From Streptomyces katrae (GTDB lineage Bacteria > Actinomycetota > Actinomycetes > Streptomycetales > Streptomycetaceae): a stretch of DNA of 64,000 bases. The stretch's first letter is position 1. Every line of letters starts with the position of its first letter. The notes below the pieces were generated by a model. It was not told the DNA's origin. It saw only the letters and a program-made list of their open reading frames with translations, and made no database searches. Below are positions 34,640-41,725 of this stretch, piece by piece. The translations under genes were made by a program, and so were the position numbers. The stretch is from contig NZ_JNZY01000003.1 in the NCBI RefSeq assembly GCF_000717655.1, forward strand, positions 62,001-126,000. Direction: 5' to 3'.

Positions 34640-36262
34640 TCACCGCTGTGTGGTGAGCCTGTGCCCCGTCTGTGAGTCCGTCTTCGTGCGCACCGTCGTC
34701 CGGTCCGGGGCGAGGGGGAGCAGGACCTCGAAGCGGGTGCGCCCCGGCTCGCTCCGTACGTCCACCTGTCCGCCGTGCGCCGCCACGACGGCCTGGACGA
34801 TGGCGAGCCCGAGGCCGGTGGAGCCTGCCGCCCGGGAGCGTGAGGCGTCCCCGCGGGCGAAGCGTTCGAAGACGTGGGGGAGCAGGGCGGGCGGGATACC
34901 GGGCCCGTTGTCCTCGATCCGCAGCCGGACGGCGGATGTTTCACGTGAAACATGGGCGATGACGGTGGTGCCGGGCGGGGTGTGCGTGCGGGCGTTGGCG
35001 AGCAGGTTGACCAGCACCTGCTGGATCCGGGCCGGGTCGGCGAGGATCGGCGCGGGCTCGTCGGGGAGCTCGAGGCGCCAGTGGTGCTCGGGGCCCGCGG
35101 CCCGTGCGTCGCTGACGGCGTCGACGACGAGCGGGGCGAGGTCGGTGTCGGCCGAGGAGAGCGGGCGGCCGGCGTCGAGCCGGGCGAGGAGCAGCAGGTC
35201 CTCGACGAGGCCGGTCATCCGGGTCGCCTCGGATTCGATGCGGCCCAAGGCGTGCCGGGTGTCGGGTCCGGGTTCTTCCCTTCCCCGGCGGGTGAGTTCG
35301 GCGTACCCGCGGATGGAGGCCAGGGGCGTGCGCAGTTCGTGGCTGGCGTCCGCGACGAACTGTCGGACCCGGGTCTCGCTCTGCTGGCGGGCCGTGAGCG
35401 CGGAGGAGACGTGCCCCAGCATCCGGTTGAGGGCGGCGCCGACCTGGCCCACCTCGGTACGGGGGTCGGCTTCGGCGTCGGGAACCCGCTCGTGGAGGGC
35501 AGGTTCGCCGCTGTGCAGAGGGAGTTCGGAGACCCGGGTGGCGGTGGCGGCCACCCGGCGCAGCGGGCGCAGGGCGACCCCGACCAGGGCCTGCCCAGCG
35601 AGGGAGGCCGCGATCAGCCCGGCCACGGTGACGAATACCTCCACGGCGATGAGCGTGCTCACGGTGGAGTCGACCTCGGCGAGCGGGTAGGCCAGGGCCA
35701 GGTTCCCTTCGGCGGAGGCCTGTACCCGGTAGCTGCCGAGGCCGGGCAGGTCGAGGTCCACGGGGGCGGGCCGGCCGCGGTCGGCGGCGGCCTTGGCGGC
35801 GACCTGCTCCAGCAGGCGGGACTGGGCCGGGGTGAGCGGCTGGCGGGTCTCCAGGCCGGGCCCGCCGATGGCGGCGAGCCGGGCGCCCTCGGTCGTGCCG
35901 CCCGGCTCGGACCGGATCCCCACGGAGCCCAGCGGGGTGCCCGGGGCGCTGACGAACCAGAGGCCCTCGCGCCCGGCCTTCGCCGGCGAAGGGTTCCGGG
36001 GTGTGGCCATGTCGACGGCGATGTGGAGCTGCTGGTCGAGCTTGTCGACGAGGTACGAGCGCAGCGCGAGGGTGGTGACGGCGCCGATGGCCGCACCGAC
36101 CACGGCGATCAGCGCCACCGCCGAAACGACGAGCCGGGCCCGCAGGGACCAGGCACGGACGGGTCGGAGCCGGAGCCGCGTGTGCCCGGGCCGGCGGACG
36201 GCACGGGGGCGGGCGGGCCGGGAGCGGACCGCGCGAGAGCGCCGCGGCAGGCGGAGTGCCAC
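34640..36262 (-). CDS. Two-component sensor histidine kinase
   Basis: 540 residues. Very basic N-terminus, TM1 (about 40-65, ARLVVSAVALIAVVGAAIGAVTTLAL), extracytoplasmic sensor to about 200, TM2 (LIAVEVFVTVAGLIAASLAGQAL), HAMP (LRPLRRVAATATRVS), H-box FVADASHELRTPLASIRGYAEL, N-box QQVLVNLLANARTHTP, G1 IEDNGPGIP, G2 GSTGLGLAIVQAVVAAHGG. GTG 36262 shares a base with the response-regulator stop. A parS site is embedded in the coding sequence at 34938, encoding VSRET. Operon with two glycosyltransferases suggests envelope sensing. Confidence 0.93.
   Translation of the reverse strand: MALRLPRRSRAVRSRPARPRAVRRPGHTRLRLRPVRAWSLRARLVVSAVALIAVVGAAIGAVTTLALRSYLVDKLDQQLHIAVDMATPRNPSPAKAGREGLWFVSAPGTPLGSVGIRSEPGGTTEGARLAAIGGPGLETRQPLTPAQSRLLEQVAAKAAADRGRPAPVDLDLPGLGSYRVQASAEGNLALAYPLAEVDSTVSTLIAVEVFVTVAGLIAASLAGQALVGVALRPLRRVAATATRVSELPLHSGEPALHERVPDAEADPRTEVGQVGAALNRMLGHVSSALTARQQSETRVRQFVADASHELRTPLASIRGYAELTRRGREEPGPDTRHALGRIESEATRMTGLVEDLLLLARLDAGRPLSSADTDLAPLVVDAVSDARAAGPEHHWRLELPDEPAPILADPARIQQVLVNLLANARTHTPPGTTVIAHVSRETSAVRLRIEDNGPGIPPALLPHVFERFARGDASRSRAAGSTGLGLAIVQAVVAAHGGQVDVRSEPGRTRFEVLLPLAPDRTTVRTKTDSQTGHRLTTQR
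34938..34951. other. parS chromosome partition site
   Basis: Exact GTTTCACGTGAAAC palindrome (flanked by T and A, giving a 16-bp palindrome), the ParB binding site of Streptomyces. It lies inside the kinase gene, between the N and G1 boxes. Confidence 0.93.
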
Positions 36263-37029
36263 TACTCCGCCGGCTTGATCAGATAGCCGGCGCCGCGCCG
36301 GGTGTGGATCATCGGGGGGTAGCCCGGGCCGCTCTCCAGCTTCCGCCGCAGGTAGGAGATGTACAGCTCGACCACGTTGGCCTGGCCGCCGAAGTCGTAG
36401 GACCACACACGGTCCAGGATCTGCGCCTTGCTGAGCACCCGCCGGGGGTTGCGCATCAGGTAGCGCAGCAGCTCGAACTCGGTGGCGGTCAGGTGGATCT
36501 CCCGGCCGCCGCGGGACACCTCGTGGCTGTCCTCGTCCAGCTGCAGATCGCCGACGGCCAGGACGGAGCCGCCGCGCGCGGCCTGCGCCGCGCCCGAGCG
36601 GCGGACCAGGCCGCGGAGCCTGGCCACGACCTCCTCCAGGCTGAACGGCTTGGTGACGTAGTCGTCGCCACCTGCCGTGAGGCCCGCGATCCGGTCCTCT
36701 ACGGAGTCCTTGGCCGTCAGGAACAGCACCGGGAGCTGTGGGATCTCCCGGCGCAGCTGTCCGAGGACGGCGAGTCCGTCCATGTCGGGCAGCATGATGT
36801 CGAGGACGACGACGTCCGGCCGGAACTCCCGCGCGGCCCGCACCGCGCCGGCCCCGTCGCCCGCGCTGCGGACCTCGCAGCCCTCGTAGCGCAGGGCCAT
36901 GGAGAGCAGCTCGGAGAGCGAGGCCTCGTCGTCGACGACGAGCACCCGGCAGGGGCCGCCGTCGGGCCGGACGAGGGCCGTGGGGTTGCTGGTGGACGTG
37001 GACGCGGGGGAGGTGGTCGTCGCAGTCAT
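36262..37029 (-). CDS. OmpR-family response regulator
   Basis: 255 residues. Receiver: CRVLVVDDEASLSELL, phospho-Asp in DVVVLDIMLPDMDG, VLFLTAKD, DYVTKPFSLEEVVARLR. C-terminal winged helix: HLTATEFELLRYLMRNPRRVLSKAQILDRVWSYDFGGQANVVELYISYLRRKLE ... RRGAGYLI. ATG 37029. First gene of a four-gene operon RR-HK-GT2-GT39. Confidence 0.94.
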   Translation of the reverse strand: MTATTTSPASTSTSNPTALVRPDGGPCRVLVVDDEASLSELLSMALRYEGCEVRSAGDGAGAVRAAREFRPDVVVLDIMLPDMDGLAVLGQLRREIPQLPVLFLTAKDSVEDRIAGLTAGGDDYVTKPFSLEEVVARLRGLVRRSGAAQAARGGSVLAVGDLQLDEDSHEVSRGGREIHLTATEFELLRYLMRNPRRVLSKAQILDRVWSYDFGGQANVVELYISYLRRKLESGPGYPPMIHTRRGAGYLIKPAE

Positions 37030-37139
37030 GCGACCACGCTGACCGCCGCCTCTGAGAGCGTTCTTGTCCCTACCTGTGAATTTCCTGAGAACTGCACTGC
37101 CTGGGAGCCGCACTGCCCGAGAAGCTCTCGGAGGCCCGC

Positions 37140-38018
37140 TCAGACCAGCCGGAACAGCCGGGCGCCGTTGTCGTGGCAGACCGCGCGCAGCCAGTCGTCG
37201 CCGAGGCCGAGCCGTTCCAGGGCCTCGAGCTGGTGCTCGTACGGGTAGGGGATGTTCGGGAAGTCCGTGCCGAGCAGGATCCGGTCGCCGAGGTCCGCGA
37301 GCCGCCCGAGCTGTCCCTGCGGGAACCCGTGCAACCGCTCGGAGAAGTCGGTGAAGGCCATGGTGGTGTCCAGGCGCACCGCGGCGTACCGGTCGGCGAG
37401 GTCCAGGAAGTCGGCGTACTCGGGCATGCCCATGTGCGCGACGATCAGCGGCAGCCGGGGGTGCCGGGCCAGCAGCCGGGCGATCGGCTCGGGCCCGGTG
37501 TACTTGGCCGGGACGGGCCCCGACCCGCAGTGGATCACGGTCGGGATGTCCGCCTCGGCGAGCAGCCCCCAGACCGGATCGAGCCGGTCGTCGTTCGGGT
37601 CGTACCCACCGACCTGGAGGTGCGCCTTGAAGACCCGGGCCCCGGCCTCGACGGCCTGCCGCACGTACGCCTCGGCTCCCTCCTCCGGGAAGAAGGTCGC
37701 GGTGTGCAGGCAGTCGGGGGTCCGGGCGGCGAAGTCAGCGGACCAGGAGTTGAGCCATGCGGCCATCGCCGGCTTGTGCGGGTAGAGCATGGAGGTGAAC
37801 GCCCGGACCCCGAACTCCCGCAGCAGCGCGACCCGCTGCTCCTCCTCGTGCCGGTAGGTGATGGGCCATTCGACGCCGGTCAGCGGTCCGACCGCGTCGA
37901 AGTAGTCCCACACCTTGTCCAGGACCCGCCCGGGCATGAAGTGCGTGTGGACGTCGACCAGTCCGGGCAGCCCGAGCCGCTCCCGGAAGGTGCGGACCGC
38001 GTCAGCCGTTGCGGGCAA
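37140..38018 (-). CDS. Amidohydrolase-2 family metal-dependent hydrolase
   Basis: 292 residues, TIM-barrel amidohydrolase related to ACMSD-type decarboxylases and hydrolases. Metal ligands: DVHTHF (HxH, residues about 22-27), PTVIHCGSG, LIVAHMGMPEY, LLGTDFPNIPYPYEHQ. The only start covering the barrel is TTG 38018, which overlaps the stop of the upstream ABM gene by 17 bp, consistent with coupled translation though no good ribosome site is visible. Substrate unknown; pairing with an ABM monooxygenase hints at an aromatic or cyclic compound. Confidence 0.85.
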   Translation of the reverse strand: MPATADAVRTFRERLGLPGLVDVHTHFMPGRVLDKVWDYFDAVGPLTGVEWPITYRHEEEQRVALLREFGVRAFTSMLYPHKPAMAAWLNSWSADFAARTPDCLHTATFFPEEGAEAYVRQAVEAGARVFKAHLQVGGYDPNDDRLDPVWGLLAEADIPTVIHCGSGPVPAKYTGPEPIARLLARHPRLPLIVAHMGMPEYADFLDLADRYAAVRLDTTMAFTDFSERLHGFPQGQLGRLADLGDRILLGTDFPNIPYPYEHQLEALERLGLGDDWLRAVCHDNGARLFRLV

Positions 38019-38340
38019 AGCCGTGGCTCCGCTCGACGGTCGCGACGTGCAGGGTGTAGCTCTCGTACCAGTCGGCGCGGCCCCTCTTCATGGCCGCCTG
38101 GTGCTCCAGGTCCTGCCGCCACTCGGCGAGGGACTCGTGGTCGCGGAAGTAGGCGACGGTGATGCCGAGGCCGCCGGGAGTGCGGGCTGACTCGTAGCCG
38201 AGGAAGCCCGGGTTCTCGGCCACGATCTCGTCCATCCGCTCGCTGGTTTCCGGGTAGCCGGTGTCGTCAGGGGTGCGGACATTGCTGAAGACCGCCATCA
38301 CGTACGGCGGTTCGAAGGCGGGTACGGGCTGGATGCTCAT
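38002..38340 (-). CDS. Antibiotic biosynthesis monooxygenase (ABM) domain protein
   Basis: 112 residues, ferredoxin-like dimeric ABM fold: YVMAVFSNVRTPDDTGYPETSERMDEIVAENPGFLGYESARTPGGLGITVAYFRDHESLAEWRQDLEHQAAMKRG. ATG 38340. Could be a cofactor-less oxygenase or a stress-associated heme-type protein. Co-transcribed with the amidohydrolase. Confidence 0.88.
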   Translation of the reverse strand: MSIQPVPAFEPPYVMAVFSNVRTPDDTGYPETSERMDEIVAENPGFLGYESARTPGGLGITVAYFRDHESLAEWRQDLEHQAAMKRGRADWYESYTLHVATVERSHGFARNG

Positions 38341-38457
38341 GCCCACCACCCTCCGCGGCAGCCCCCTGGCATGTCCACCGGAAAGAGGCCCGGCAGCCCA
38401 AAGGGATCCAAGTTTTGACCTTGGGTGTGGCAGCGGTGCCCGGGACGGGCCCGGTGG

Positions 38458-39339
38458 TCAGAACAGCCCGTCCTGCCCGCCGGGAGCGGCGAGCGGCGGC
38501 AGCTCGGCGACCGGCACCGCAGTCGTGCCGTCTTCGGCCGGGGCGACGAGCTCCCAGCCGGCGAGCAGCCGGGTGTCCACGACGAGCCCGTCCGCGAGGT
38601 GCAGATCGGGACCGGCCGCGGCGACGAGCCGGCCCACGACGGCCCCACCGGGGACCATCCCGGTGATCACCCGTGTGGGAGCGGGCAGCCCGTCCAGCCC
38701 GAACGGCCCGGCGTGGTCGACGGTTTCGCACGCCAGCTGCTCCAGCGACTCCGGCCGGCCCGGCAGGGCCGCGGCCCGCGCATGCAGCTCGGCGACCTCT
38801 CCGGCCCGGTCGGCAGCCGTCGGCAGGTGGCCCCGTACGGCGCGCTTACGGGCGTACGCGATCCGGTCCGGCACCCCCAGGGCGGCCCGCAGCAGCTCCT
38901 CGGTGCGTCGGGTGGCCATCAGCGGGCCCCGGCCCAGCCAGGTCCAGGTCACCGCCCCCTGCTCCAGTAGCCGGGCCGGTCCGCGCTCCTCGGCTGTGAT
39001 GCCGACCTTGACCAGGCCGGGCCCGAACCAGGCCAGGTAGACGCGATACGTGCGCGGATCGGCGGCGTTGGTGTCGGCGGCCACCGAGAACGACCGGTCC
39101 AGGCGGGCGCATTCGGGGCACTGGGCGTTGCCGGCCCGGCCGGGCACCGTGGCGGCCGTGGGGCACGGGGTCCGCTTCCCGGCCCGCCGCACGCCCAGGC
39201 AGCGCCGCTCCCCGCGGGCCGCGAAGGCCAGCCGCTGCCCGTACGTGAGCAGGCTGCTGCGCTCACCGCGCCCCTCGGCGCACCACCCGATGGCGGGGCG
39301 GCCGTCGTTCCACCGGATCCCGGTGCACCGCCAGGTCAC
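38458..39339 (-). CDS. DUF2797 protein
   Basis: 293 residues. N-terminal RCTGIRWNDGRPAIGW; cysteines in GERRCLG, TPCPTA and CPECARLD may bind zinc; then YRVYLAWFGPGLVKVGITAEERGPARLLEQGAVTWTWLGRG and TEELLRAALGVPDRI, which recall a GIY-YIG nuclease core (Y-x-Y, K-V-G-I-T, R, E). Function unknown. GTG 39339 overlaps the AsnC-family stop as GTGA, so the two genes are translated as a pair. Confidence 0.85.
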   Translation of the reverse strand: MTWRCTGIRWNDGRPAIGWCAEGRGERSSLLTYGQRLAFAARGERRCLGVRRAGKRTPCPTAATVPGRAGNAQCPECARLDRSFSVAADTNAADPRTYRVYLAWFGPGLVKVGITAEERGPARLLEQGAVTWTWLGRGPLMATRRTEELLRAALGVPDRIAYARKRAVRGHLPTAADRAGEVAELHARAAALPGRPESLEQLACETVDHAGPFGLDGLPAPTRVITGMVPGGAVVGRLVAAAGPDLHLADGLVVDTRLLAGWELVAPAEDGTTAVPVAELPPLAAPGGQDGLF

Positions 39340-39770
39340 AGCGGGAGCGGCCGCTCGAAGAAGGTCTCGAGCACGACGGTGGCGTGCGTACCGCTGACGC
39401 CGTCGATGGCGTAGAGGCGGCGCAGGACGTCCTGCAGCTGCCCGGTCGTGGCGGTGCGCACCTTCACCAGGACGGAGGCGCTCCCCGCGATGATGTGCGC
39501 CTCCTGGATCTCGGCGATCGCCTCGAAGGCCGCCTTCGAGTCCCCCATCCAGGCGTGGGAGTCGACCATCACGTAGGCGAGCACCCCGCTCCCGACGGCC
39601 GCGGGGTCCACCTCGACCGTCGTGCGCCGGATGACCCCGCGCTCGCGCAGCTTGCGTACGCGCTCGTGCGTGGCCCCGGCCGAGAGCCCGACGGCGGCGC
39701 CGAGGGCGGCGTAGGACTGGCCCGCGTCCTGCTGCAGGCGCAGGACGAGCGCCCGGTCGATGTCGTCCAC
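39336..39770 (-). CDS. Lrp/AsnC family regulator
   Basis: 144 residues. HTH DDIDRALVLRLQQDAGQSYAALGAAVGLSAGATHERVRKLRERGVIRRTTVEVDP, then a RAM effector domain (VLAYVMVDSH ... AHIIAGSASVLVKVRTATTGQLQDVLRRLYAIDGVSGTHATVVLETFFERPLPL). GTG 39770 is preceded by GGGAGGAAG at 7-8 bp, better than the upstream ATG. Amino-acid responsive by family; its immediate partner is the DUF2797 gene. Confidence 0.92.
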   Translation of the reverse strand: MDDIDRALVLRLQQDAGQSYAALGAAVGLSAGATHERVRKLRERGVIRRTTVEVDPAAVGSGVLAYVMVDSHAWMGDSKAAFEAIAEIQEAHIIAGSASVLVKVRTATTGQLQDVLRRLYAIDGVSGTHATVVLETFFERPLPL

Positions 39771-39941
39771 GCGATCTTCCTCCCACATCCCCCAGGAATC
39801 CTGGCGCCGAAGGTACAGGATTCTGCAATCCCCGTACGAGACCGAACGGAATTCGGCACCGGCAAGGCCGTGCGGCACCCGGATCGACCACATCCGCGCC
39901 CCCGCCCTCCAGCGAGCGCCGCCGCCCGGGGCCCGGCGGGG

Positions 39942-40307
39942 CTATCGTGCGACGAACTGCGTCAGGATCGCCTGCACCTCGTAGATGTCCACGCCCTTGG
40001 TGAACGTCTTCTCGATCGGCGCCGCGCTGCCGGAGAGCCAGATCTTGAGCTCGGCGTCGAGGTCGAAGTGGCCGGCGGTCTCCACGGAGAAGTGCGTGAT
40101 GCTCCGGTAGGGGATGGAGTGGTACTCCACCTTCTTTCCGGTGAGCCCCTGCTTGTCGACGAGCACGAGCCGCCGGTCGGTGAACAGGATCGTGTCCCGG
40201 ATCAACAGGTAGGCGGCGTGCACCTGCTCCCCCTGCCCGAGCAGCCGCGCGTAGTCCCGCTGCGCCGACGATGGATCGACCGTGTGCGCGTTCCCGAACA
40301 GCCCCAT
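39942..40307 (-). CDS. Bacterial PH-domain protein
   Basis: 121 residues, single bacterial PH (DUF1696-like) fold: MGLFGNAHTVDPSSAQRDYARLL, AAYLLIRDTILFTDRRLVLVDKQGLTGKKVEYHSIPYRSITHFSVETAGHFDLDAELKIWL, VDIYEVQAILTQFVA. Full-length for the family. Function unknown. ATG 40307 follows GAGGGGGGA. Confidence 0.9.
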   Translation of the reverse strand: MGLFGNAHTVDPSSAQRDYARLLGQGEQVHAAYLLIRDTILFTDRRLVLVDKQGLTGKKVEYHSIPYRSITHFSVETAGHFDLDAELKIWLSGSAAPIEKTFTKGVDIYEVQAILTQFVAR

Positions 40308-40472
40308 GGGAGTCCCCCCTCTTTGCGGTTCCGAACCCTTCCGAACCCTTCCGAGGACCGTATCCAGGCCCCGCCCGCCGGTCGTCCCCCACGGGACCGA
40401 TCCCCGACCCGGAGAACCCCCGGGTCCGCCTCCCCACCAAGGAGGACCCCGCAGCGACCCCCCGGACAACGC

Positions 40473-40504
40473 AAAAGGCCCCCCGGCGAACCGGGGGGCC
40501 TTTT
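40473..40504 (-). terminator. Terminator after tRNA-Arg(ACG)
   Basis: AAAAGGCCCCCCGG-CGAA-CCGGGGGGCCTTTT, perfect 14-bp stem with tetraloop, 7 bp past the tRNA 3' end. Confidence 0.92.
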
Positions 40505-40510
40505 CGGCTG

Positions 40511-40583
40511 TGCACTCGGCAGGATTCGAACCTGCAACCTTCTGATCCGTAGTCAGATGCTCTATCCGTTAAGCTACGAGTGC
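40511..40583 (-). tRNA. tRNA-Arg, anticodon ACG
   Basis: 73 nt class I tRNA, acceptor GCACTCG/CGAGTGC, discriminator A, no encoded CCA. Anticodon stem-loop CTGACTACGGATCAG gives ACG; A34 is the TadA target, and tadA is at 23.0 kb. T loop GTTCGAATC. Confidence 0.96.
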
Positions 40584-40627
40584 TTGGGCTTCTCGGGGTT
40601 TTGCGCCCCGTTGGCCTTGCGAGAACA

Positions 40628-40656
40628 ACAATACATGGACCTCGGCGGGACGCGAA
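40628..40656 (-). promoter_or_regulatory. Probable promoter of tRNA-Arg(ACG)
   Basis: On the minus strand TTCGCG (40656-40651), 17-bp spacer, TATTGT (40633-40628). The same hexamers occur upstream of tRNA-Ser(GGA). The leader to the tRNA (about 40 nt) contains a CGGGGCGCAAAACCCCG hairpin. Confidence 0.45.
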
Positions 40657-40810
40657 ATCCATTAACCAAACCAGTCCTGACCTGCGAAAACGCTCCGGAC
40701 GGAGATCATCCGGAAGGGTTCGCGCAGACGTCGGGAGGGGGTTGGGGCGCCGACGGTCCTGGCCGGATGGCGCCGACGCAATCCCCCGGACGCACCCACC
40801 GCGAACGCAC

Positions 40811-40842
40811 CGAAGCCCCGGTCCATCAGGACCGGGGCTTCG
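40811..40842 (-). terminator. Terminator after tRNA-Ser(GCT)
   Basis: CGAAGCCCCGGTCC-ATCA-GGACCGGGGCTTCG, perfect 14-bp stem, 7 bp past the tRNA. Confidence 0.9.
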
Positions 40843-40849
40843 GCAGGTG

Positions 40850-40940
40850 CGGAGGCGGAGGGATTTGAACCCTCGATGGGCTTTAAGACCCAAACCGCAT
40901 TAGCAGTGCGGCGCCATAGACCGGACTAGGCGACGCCTCC
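40850..40940 (-). tRNA. tRNA-Ser, anticodon GCT
   Basis: 91 nt class II tRNA, acceptor GGAGGCG/CGCCTCC, discriminator G. Anticodon loop in GCACTGCTAATGC gives GCT (reads AGC/AGU). Extended variable arm (TTTGGGTCTTAAAGCCCATC), T loop GTTCAAATC. Confidence 0.96.
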
Positions 40941-41168
40941 AGCACACCCCCGCGTACGAGGGTGCGTGCAGATGATGACACAGCCACAGGGCCGCTCACC
41001 AATCCGCTCCCACGGTACAAGGACAGCCGCCACCAGAGCAAAGCCTTAAGCACCCGGCACGCGCCGCCCGCACGCATGCCCGCATGGACGCGCCGGCGCC
41101 CGCACGCAACGTCGGCGGGCGCGCGTCGTTGGTCAGGCGTACGACGTACGGACGACCTGGAGTGCCCC

Positions 41169-41606
41169 ATGCTGCGTCTCGCCGCCTTCGCCGTCACCTC
41201 CGCCCTGGCCGCCACGGCGGCCACGGCCGCCGGGCCACTGCCCCCGCTGCCGCCCCTGGGCCGGCTCCTGGCGGCGCCCGACCGCCTCACCATCGCCGTG
41301 TCCGCCACCGGCAACCCCCGGGCGGACGGCGAGTACCTGCTCGAGTGCAACCCCGTCGGCGGGAACCACCCCGAGGCCGAGCGGGCCTGCGTCCGCCTCG
41401 ACAGCCTCGCGAAGCAGGGCAAAGACCCCTTCGCGCCTCAGGCTCAGCGGCAGATCTGCACCATGCAGGACGGCGGTCCGGCCACCGCGCGCGTCACCGG
41501 AACATGGCAAGGCCAGAAGGTGGACGCCACGTTCCGGCGGACCAACGGATGCGAGATCGCCCGGTGGAGCGACCTGGAACCTGTGCTTCCGGGTGGGCGC
41601 TCCTGA
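41169..41606 (+). CDS. Subtilisin-inhibitor-like secreted protein
   Basis: 145 residues. Signal peptide MLRLAAFAVTSALAATAATA. The mature part follows the SSI pattern: DRLTIAVSATGNP, YLLECNPVGGNHPEAERACVRLDSL, QICTMQDGGPATARVTGTWQGQKVDATFRRTNGCEIARW, with four cysteines placed as in SSI (two disulfides). The reactive loop reads C-T-M-Q instead of the classical C-P-M-V, so the P1 residue would be Met but protease specificity may differ. Secreted protease control is the inferred role. ATG 41169. Confidence 0.85.
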   Translation: MLRLAAFAVTSALAATAATAAGPLPPLPPLGRLLAAPDRLTIAVSATGNPRADGEYLLECNPVGGNHPEAERACVRLDSLAKQGKDPFAPQAQRQICTMQDGGPATARVTGTWQGQKVDATFRRTNGCEIARWSDLEPVLPGGRS

Positions 41607-41725
41607 CCTGGGAGGATGCGAAGGATGCACGGTATCCGCCGAACATCCGCCACCTCAGGCCGGGGCCGTGCCCTTAGACTCCTCCCGTGACATGCCGGTA
41701 GTTGTGGTCAGGGAGGAAGCTCGTC

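Noticed and set aside
34614..34953. Start of the GT2 gene at 34953 (MFHVKHPPSG...)
   Set aside because: This extension reads through the kinase gene and its parS site; the GT2 fold begins after ATG 34614, which has its own ribosome site.
40511..40940. Integrated element at the tRNA-Arg/tRNA-Ser pair
   Set aside because: No integrase, no direct repeat of a tRNA end and no foreign-looking genes nearby; both tRNAs have normal terminators.
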